Under the pieces are notes generated by a model. It was not told where the DNA came from and ran no database searches. It saw nothing but the letters and a program-made list of their open reading frames with translations. Shown here piece by piece: positions 55,587 through 62,000 of a stretch of DNA of 62,000 nt. Where the stretch lies: NCBI GenBank assembly GCA_012295275.1, contig CM022671.1, positions 13,433,178-13,495,177 of the forward strand. The letters are read 5' to 3'. This DNA comes from Chrysomallon squamiferum (lineage: Eukaryota; Mollusca; Gastropoda; Neomphalida; Peltospiridae). Position 1 is the stretch's first letter; each line of letters starts with the position of its first letter. Position numbers and translations under genes: made by a program.

Positions 55587-55594
55587 TCATGTGA
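55587..55594 (+). promoter_or_regulatory. MITF/TFE-type E-box near ARL8
   Basis: TCATGTGA, about 90 bp before the ARL8 start codon; the third such site in the spacer. Confidence 0.5.
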
Positions 55595-55683
55595 TTATCA
55601 GAAAGGGTCTGGATGTACTTCCTGTAATCAGGAAGAAGAAAGAAGGCGTTCGTTCTATCATTCTTTATTATCACAAAGCCATC

Positions 55684-58600
55684 ATGTTTGCGTTTTTCCA
55701 AAGAATATTAGATTGGTTTAGAAGTCTTTTCTGGAAAGAAGAGATGGAATTAACTTTAGTAGGGTTGCAGTACTCAGGAAAGACCACATTTGTAAATGTT
55801 ATTGCGGTAGGTCCCGAGTGCTTCCTACGAATCCTTTTATTTGTGACTTTGTCATACGATTTAACGTGACATCATCGTAAAACCGCTTAATACGCAGAAA
55901 TCTTACATATACCTATATTTAATGATTTTTTATATTTATTTTTTCACTGAAAATCATACAATTTCAAAATAATAATAATAATAATAATAATAATTTTATA
56001 TATAATAATATACTATATAATAGTATATATAAAATAAAGATGACTATAGACCACTGGTTTTCAACCTTTTTCATACCGCGACTCCTTGTGAGCAACTCAA
56101 TATGACCGATGACACCCTTTAAGAAAATTTATTCAATAATATCTAGGGCTACCATATTTTCATCAATCAAAGACAGTTCAAAAGGAATCTGTATTCACTA
56201 TGACGGATCCCAAACCTATCTACACGTTTTTATTTATTCCTCCTTCCAAGAGCCTCGCTCAGTAATGATCTCACGACCCCCAGAAAAAAGGCTGACACCC
56301 TTCTGGGTGTTATGACCCATAGGTTGAAAACCTATGCTATAGACTAAATTAAATTTTAGGCAAAACTTCAAAAATATGTTATTTTCCTATAAATTTAAAG
56401 AGAAAGAGAGAGCCCCCCCCCCAAAAAAAAAAAAAATCCAGATTAAAATGACCTGGAGGTTTCTTTGATAACATAGAAGTTATAGGTTTTTATCAGAATA
56501 AATTTTGCTGGTATTTTTCTTTCAGAAACTGGAAGAATTAAGTTGTTTCAGTGATTTGGTTATATAAATATGTAGTTACAAACCAGTATACACATATACT
56601 GAAGCTTTTGATGAGGCATGAAGCTGCATAGTATTCTTAAAACTTTCTTCATAATGAATATTTTTATCAGAAAGAAGTATCTAAAAGTAGTAAACTGGAA
56701 CATTATGCCACATAATTACTAAATCATACAATAAAAATAAACGAATCATCATACTTGTTAGATATCCATAACAACTGCAGAGGCTATGGCTGAGAACACC
56801 ACATATGCCACTAAGTGACTAAATCATATTAAGTATCTGCTGCCTCACAAATCTGAATGAAATTTGGCAGACTGAGAGAAAGGCATTTAATATGCTGAAT
56901 AAGCTTATCTTCACCACAGATGATCAGTTTGAAACAGTAAGCTTGTCTGTTATTTGTCTGTAGTTTATCAATGATTATCTGTTAAGAAACAAATTCAAAA
57001 ACAAATATGTATACTGTGTATATATGTATATATATTTGTAGTCCTGGAAAATATATAAATTTAATGACAAAACAGAAACTTGAATGAAGGAACCCACTTC
57101 AATAAAAGCAATTATGTGTCACAAAAACAGAGACAGCTGTTGTCATATACATACAAATTCAGAACAAAGGTACAGTTATGCAATATGTGATACAGATTTG
57201 TCTTTATAGACTATAGTACTGTGAATCTTATTTTAAGTATATGCTAGATTTAAAAATAGTATAATTAGGCAGAATATACAAGTACATCAGAAAAAGGTAC
57301 TTTAAATGATATAATTCATAATTGAATAGAAATAATTAACAAATTAATAATTTAATTAATTTTGTAAACACCCTTTTATTAAATAAGGAATGCTATGTAT
57401 CATATTTATTTATTTTTACCCAAATTTAATTAGTAAAGTTGAGAATGTAAAAATTATCACGTTTTTAATGTTATTACCTCTTGTATGTAAAACATATTTA
57501 ATAAATTTAATTGCTAGATATTTTAAATTATTTAACACACATACACACACTTAATTTTAATTAACATCTAGATATTGGTTAAACTATTACCTGTTGTGTT
57601 CAGTTATCTTACCTGCTTTGATTCACTGGAATGGAAATCTTGTATATCCACTTAGTTGGCGTATAATATAACCAATAGTAATTTCTGAGTTTGACCAGTT
57701 TTCAGTTAATTTTTACTAAAAAATATAAAGTGTTTGTTTTGAATATTTCTATATAGCATATAAATGTGATATTTTGTTTAAAATTAGCTTTTTTTAAAAA
57801 GAAGGGTTAACTGATTTATAAAATTTGAGTTTTAGTTTAATTTCATTTTTAGTTATTTTCTTTAACTATAATTTAATTTTCCTTCTGTAATTATTGTTTT
57901 TCAGTCGGGTCAGTTCAGTGAAGATATGATTCCTACAGTTGGCTTTAATATGCGGAAGATTACTAAAGGAAATGTAACAATCAAGGTAATTTTTATATTG
58001 AGCACATTTACTGTATTTATGTGTATGTGTGTATATATATATAATTATATTTTTTATTTATTTTTACCCATCGGTCATAAATTAATCTGTACGCTTTTAG
58101 AGAAATATATTTCTTCACATAAATTTAAATGTTACTTTTTAAAAATATTTTTTATTATTATTCTATTTTTAAAAATATTTTATGTGCTTTATAATTTTAT
58201 TTTAATTTTTGTTTTAACTTAAATAGTACCATTTGCAGTTTTCAAACAGTGTAAAATGATTATTTTTTATGATGTTTTATAACTCTTATAATTAATAAAA
58301 GATTTAATGCAGTAATGGATATAAATTAGAGAAATTACAGCAGTAATAATAATTAACATATGAACAATTTCACGTAGACGAATATTTGTTTATGTTTAGC
58401 TGTGGGACATTGGTGGCCAGCCTCGTTTCAGGAGCATGTGGGAACGATACTGCAGAGGTGTAAATGCTATAGTGTGAGTAAATTTCCATATTTATCTATT
58501 ACTTCAATCCATAATACTAATTATTAATTAAAAGATAATAGTTTAACATTAACTTCACTGTCCTTTATAGCAACTGACATAATCCATTCTAAATAGATTG

Positions 58601-59445
58601 CTGGTGTATAAAAAGCGACAAAAATAATATTTAGTTTCTATGTAAAAACTACCAATAACAACCAAAAAAATGTTTTTAAATGTTTGGTGCATAACATTCA
58701 TGATTTTTTTTTTACTTTAGATTTATGGTTGATGCAGCAGATCATGACAAACTGGAGGCATCCCGCAATGAGCTACACAACCTGCTTGATAAACCACAGC
58801 TGCAGGGCATTCCTGTACTTGTGTTGGGAAACAAAAGAGATTTATCTGAAGCACTTGATGAAAAGGAACTTATAGAGAGGATGTATGAAATATTATTACC
58901 TTTCTACCATTTGTATGTTTTGTTAAATTATATAAAATGATTCTAAAAGAACTGAACATTTTCAGGTGTTTGTTAAGAAGTCTGTAAATTACTGTAATGG
59001 CCATTATAAGAAATGTAAGAGTAATTCTGCATGCTCATATATAATTACAACTACACAGGAATAACTGGTTACTTTCTTAAGATATAGTTTGTAAAAGTAA
59101 GAATTGCAAAATGCTCTGAACATAACACAGTAAGACAGTAACCAGTTATTTCTTTTATCCCTCAATGCTAAATAATACAAACACTAAATTGTTTGAAACC
59201 AAATATTCATTTTGTTTTTACCTACAAAAACTTCACATAAAAACAAAGTAGTTCTTAAATAACAACAATTTATTTTTCTTTTAAAGAACTAAACCAGCAT
59301 TAAATGCTAAAGAAGTAACATTGAACAACATGTATATGTAAATAACCAATAATTTATTAAAGTAAAAATAATTCTGATCCTAAAAAGCTTTACTTTTGAT
59401 TAGTGACTGAAATTATAGAAGTTTATCTAATGATCAGATCTTGCC

Positions 59446-59476
<31 letters not shown>

Positions 59477-61167
59477 TTGAAACTTGGATAGCTTGAGTGT
59501 TGATTTGTTGAGAACTTTGATCTGTTGAACTAAATGTCTTGTCCTGGCTCAGCTTCTGTAAAAGTCTGTAATATTTTGTAATAATGAGCTTCAAATAATC
59601 AAAATGTTAAAAAATTTCCTCAAAGTTGTATACTGACCAAAACTACTAATTTAATAGAAATTAACCTTTGAATGGTCAAGCTATTCTTTCCCTTGGTAAA
59701 CATAGAACAATGGGTCTTTGATTAAGTGGGGAAAAAAATACATACCTTTACAGTATCTGTTTTCATAGTAGTTAAATGATAAAGTTCACTGATTGCCAAT
59801 TAAATCCCTGTTAATGTTTACACATGTTTTAATCCGTGAATATTCATATTCACATTTGTGTGCAATTACAGACACTAATGAAAAACAATTAATTTAAAAA
59901 AAAAACATCTTTCATTACTAACTTTATTTTTTGTATAATGATATTTTGAACTGTTGGTTTCTATTGATAATTGATATATTTCTGGCAGAAATAATAATTG
60001 AAAGTATACTTGTATTAATTACCAATTTATACTGCTTTTCTTTTTCTTAGAAGTGTTTGTTATTTTGAATATTTGTCAAGTACAGCTAGTGCTATTAATA
60101 TTTCAGTATGAACTGATTATGTTCAGTGAAGTTTAGAAATCAAAATCTGTTTTTTTTTTCTCTTTCATACATTAGTAAAGACATTTTCTTACACATTGAT
60201 AAGCTACAAAGTTGTTAGGGTTTTTTTGTTTCATCTTTTATTTATTTTGTTTCCTTAGTTCACCAAATGTGCAATAGTATGTTTCGTGCAGTATTAAATG
60301 TACATCATTCTGCCATCAGTACCACAGCAAATATTTGAAGTTTGAATATTCAAATACAATGAAATGTGAGCAGTTTTTGCTGACCCCTTCTATTTCAACA
60401 TAACAAAGTTTGGTGTGTGTGTGTGTGTATGGATATATTTAGTTTTCTGCTTTTTACATTTTTATATTTGAAAAGATAACACAAAACAATGGAAAATATA
60501 TTTTTTGGCATGACCTTGTTTCTTATTTTAATATCTGTCATATTCATTTATTAGAGAATCAGAAGAGTCATTGGAAAAGTTCAAGATGTGATTATATTTC
60601 CTTGGACCGTCAAAGTTTCATTTTAATAGCAGTTAGGATTTGTATTTTAAAAAATCACTAAACATGTGTTTTTATTTCAGGAATCTTTCAGCTATCCAGG
60701 ACAGAGAAATATGTTGCTATTCGATTTCATGCAAGGAAAAGGAAAATATAGGTAAAGGAATATATTTAAAAAGTGTAATCATTTATACTGATACACTAGC
60801 TCTCTAGATAATGTTTTATATTAACACACTTTGTGAAGAAAATTTGCACACCAGTTATTTCTTGATTACTGTTAATAAACTTATAAAAAATTAAATTTAG
60901 TTATTTTAAAATATTTATGTATTATTTTTGTGTTTCTTTATACTTATAATTTATTAATTTAAACTTGCTTATAATTTGAATTTTTTAAGGTATATGCAAA
61001 TATGTAATTATTCAGTACAAAAAATGAGTTTATGAAAGACTTATAAGTTTATAAATATGATTTATTAATTATTATAATTTTCTTTTTTCATTTTTGATCC
61101 TTTCTTCTTTTTTCACTTAGACATAACTTTACAATGGTTGATACAGCATTCCAAGGGAGGTCACTAA
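55684..61167 (+). CDS. ARL8: ARL8, ADP-ribosylation factor-like 8 GTPase
   Basis: Small ARF-family GTPase on lysosomes that recruits kinesin adaptors and tethering factors, controlling lysosome transport and fusion. Six coding exons: 55684-55806, 57905-57985, 58400-58473, 58721-58882, 60681-60751, 61121-61167; 558 nt, 185 residues (human ARL8B 186). The N-terminal amphipathic helix ([14 protein letters not shown]) replaces the myristoylated glycine of classical ARFs. Nucleotide-binding motifs are all intact: GLQYSGKT (27-34), WDIGGQ (70-75), NKRD (130-133) and SCKE near 164. The effector-facing [17 protein letters not shown] is almost identical to vertebrate ARL8. The C-terminus ends QHSKGGH, differing from the vertebrate end in the last residues. 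There is one ARL8 gene here; ARL8A versus ARL8B cannot be assigned outside vertebrates. AATAAA at 61240 follows the stop by 73 nt. Confidence 0.97.
56052..56336. mobile_element. hAT-type miniature transposon with intact 8-bp target duplication
   Basis: Ends CACTGGTTTTCAACC and (inverted) CATAGGTTTTCAACC are short inverted repeats of hAT (Charlie-like) style, followed by the typical CCGCGACTCC and CGACCCCC words. The 8-bp target duplication CTATAGAC is identical on both sides (56044-56051 and 56337-56344). The 285-bp body is non-coding. It lies in ARL8 intron 1. Confidence 0.9.
59454..59476. repeat. CA microsatellite at a transposon end
   Basis: A (CA)n run touching the left end of the inverted-repeat element at about 59476; a (TG)n run touches its right end near 60413-60428. 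Confidence 0.9.
59476..60413. mobile_element. Non-autonomous inverted-repeat DNA transposon (copy B)
   Basis: Second copy of the element at 13483-14478. Shared blocks in order include TCCCTTGGTAAA with AGAACAATGGGT, TAGTTAAATGATAAAGTTC, CATTACTAACTTT with ATAATGATATTTTGAA, and TTTTTGCTGACCCCTTC near the right end. The exact ends are blurred by flanking CA/TG microsatellites. It lies in ARL8 intron 4. Confidence 0.7.
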
Positions 61168-61239
61168 AAGTTATACTGGCATAACAGTTTCTGTATATTA
61201 TGAATGACTCTTGTGAACATACACTCACAGAAAGTATGA

Positions 61240-61245
61240 AATAAA
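61240..61245 (+). other. Candidate polyadenylation signal of ARL8
   Basis: First AATAAA after the ARL8 stop codon, 73 nt downstream. Later alternative signals are possible in this A/T-rich flank. Confidence 0.5.
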
Positions 61246-61727
61246 CTAAAGTACTCCTGCCATAGACTAAAACTGTTTTCGATATTGGCTGTGTGTTGTA
61301 GTCTTGGTAGTGAGTCGGTCAATGAGTGAAATAATCACTCAGGTTAAAAAAGCTTTCTAGACAGGCTAAAATTTGACATTTTCTTTTGTCAGATTAAATT
61401 TTTTTGCAAGTTGTTTTTCTTTTTCTCAGCATGTGTCTGTGTGCATGTAACAGACTTGTGTGAACAGAATGTATATGAGTATAAATGTTAAATGTTTCAT
61501 AATGATCTAAATTATGATTATTTTTCTGATAATTCATGGTACATACATACATGCATATATAGTTTATTTAGGTGACTTAAAAAAGTGTTGATCTAAAAAT
61601 AATCATTTCAATAAGTCTCAGTTATTAGATGAATTTTCTCTGTAGTATTCATATTTTGTCATTATACTTGGATGTTGCTTATAATTTATATATCTGTTGA
61701 TTCATTGTATTCTATATAATACACGTG

Positions 61728-61729
<2 letters not shown>

Positions 61730-61784
<55 letters not shown>
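61730..61784. repeat. ATT trinucleotide microsatellite
   Basis: About 18 uninterrupted ATT units downstream of ARL8. Confidence 0.95.
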
Positions 61785-61786
<2 letters not shown>

Positions 61787-62000
61787 AATAAAATGTCTTT
61801 AATAATTGATATCCATACAGTTGCAAGAGAAAATAAAATAATTAAATATTACATAAATTAATTTAGTAAATAACAGTGAAAAGAATATAAATGTTTGATT
61901 TTGTCTAATGTTAATTTGCCTGATATATTTATGGATCAATTAAAATAAGCAAAAATCACTTATAAATGTTTGGGTGTTCTTTTTTAGGGGTTTTTTATTT

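Larger units (their letters stand above)
55208..55683. promoter_or_regulatory. Bidirectional promoter of CTSC and ARL8
   Basis: The start codons of two divergent lysosomal genes are 476 bp apart. The spacer holds three copies of TCATGTGA in either orientation, the E-box form preferred by MITF/TFE factors, two near CTSC and one near ARL8. Facing ETS-type cores (ACTTCCTG and AGGAAG) lie at about 55618-55635, just before ARL8. No TATA box can be singled out in this A/T-rich context. Confidence 0.65.
61168..62000. other. ARL8 3' UTR and flank
   Basis: Holds a canonical AATAAA at 61240-61245 and further A/T-rich sequence. An ATT trinucleotide microsatellite lies at 61730-61784. No gene was recognised. 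Confidence 0.6.

Overview
The window is A+T-rich animal nuclear DNA. It holds seven intron-rich protein genes. Every splice junction I placed keeps phase across its gene, so the seven coding models are complete from start codon to stop. A ciliary microtubule inner protein (PIERCE1), a transmembrane SLOB-like pseudokinase, and mariner/Tigger-type and hAT-type inverted-repeat elements all point to an invertebrate metazoan, probably a protostome. I cannot name the phylum from sequence alone.

Layout: (1) 1-4203, gene-poor flank. (2) 4204-9619, minus strand, TPRA1, a seven-helix membrane protein, 10 coding exons, 389 aa. (3) 9620-11647, head-to-head spacer with a CRE next to an ETS site. (4) 11648-19420, plus strand, DCLRE1C (Artemis nuclease), 11 coding exons, 1043 aa, with an unusually long acidic tail. 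(5) 19421-22826, 3' flank plus a 793-bp inverted-repeat element. (6) 22827-31147, minus strand, a seven-helix receptor-like protein best matching TMEM116, 13 coding exons, 351 aa, with introns full of transposon relics. (7) 31148-31410, a 263-bp bidirectional promoter with an RFX X-box. (8) 31411-33539, plus strand, PIERCE1, 112 aa. (9) 34294-45039, plus strand, a SLOB/PXK-family pseudokinase, 15 coding exons, 468 aa. (10) 45040-48947, intergenic. (11) 48948-55207, minus strand, CTSC (cathepsin C, dipeptidyl peptidase 1), 8 coding exons, 453 aa; a long hairpin repeat lies in its second intron. (12) 55208-55683, head-to-head spacer with three MITF/TFE-type E-boxes. (13) 55684-61167, plus strand, ARL8, 6 coding exons, 185 aa. 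(14) 61168-62000, 3' flank.

Three of the gene pairs are divergent and share a 5' spacer: TPRA1/DCLRE1C, TMEM116-like/PIERCE1 and CTSC/ARL8. The last two are the most interesting. CTSC is a lysosomal protease and ARL8 is the GTPase that drives lysosome transport, and their 476-bp spacer carries three TCATGTGA sites, two of them as a perfect inverted repeat. PIERCE1 is an axonemal protein, and its spacer with the receptor-like gene holds a full X-box match, suggesting that the receptor may also be ciliary.
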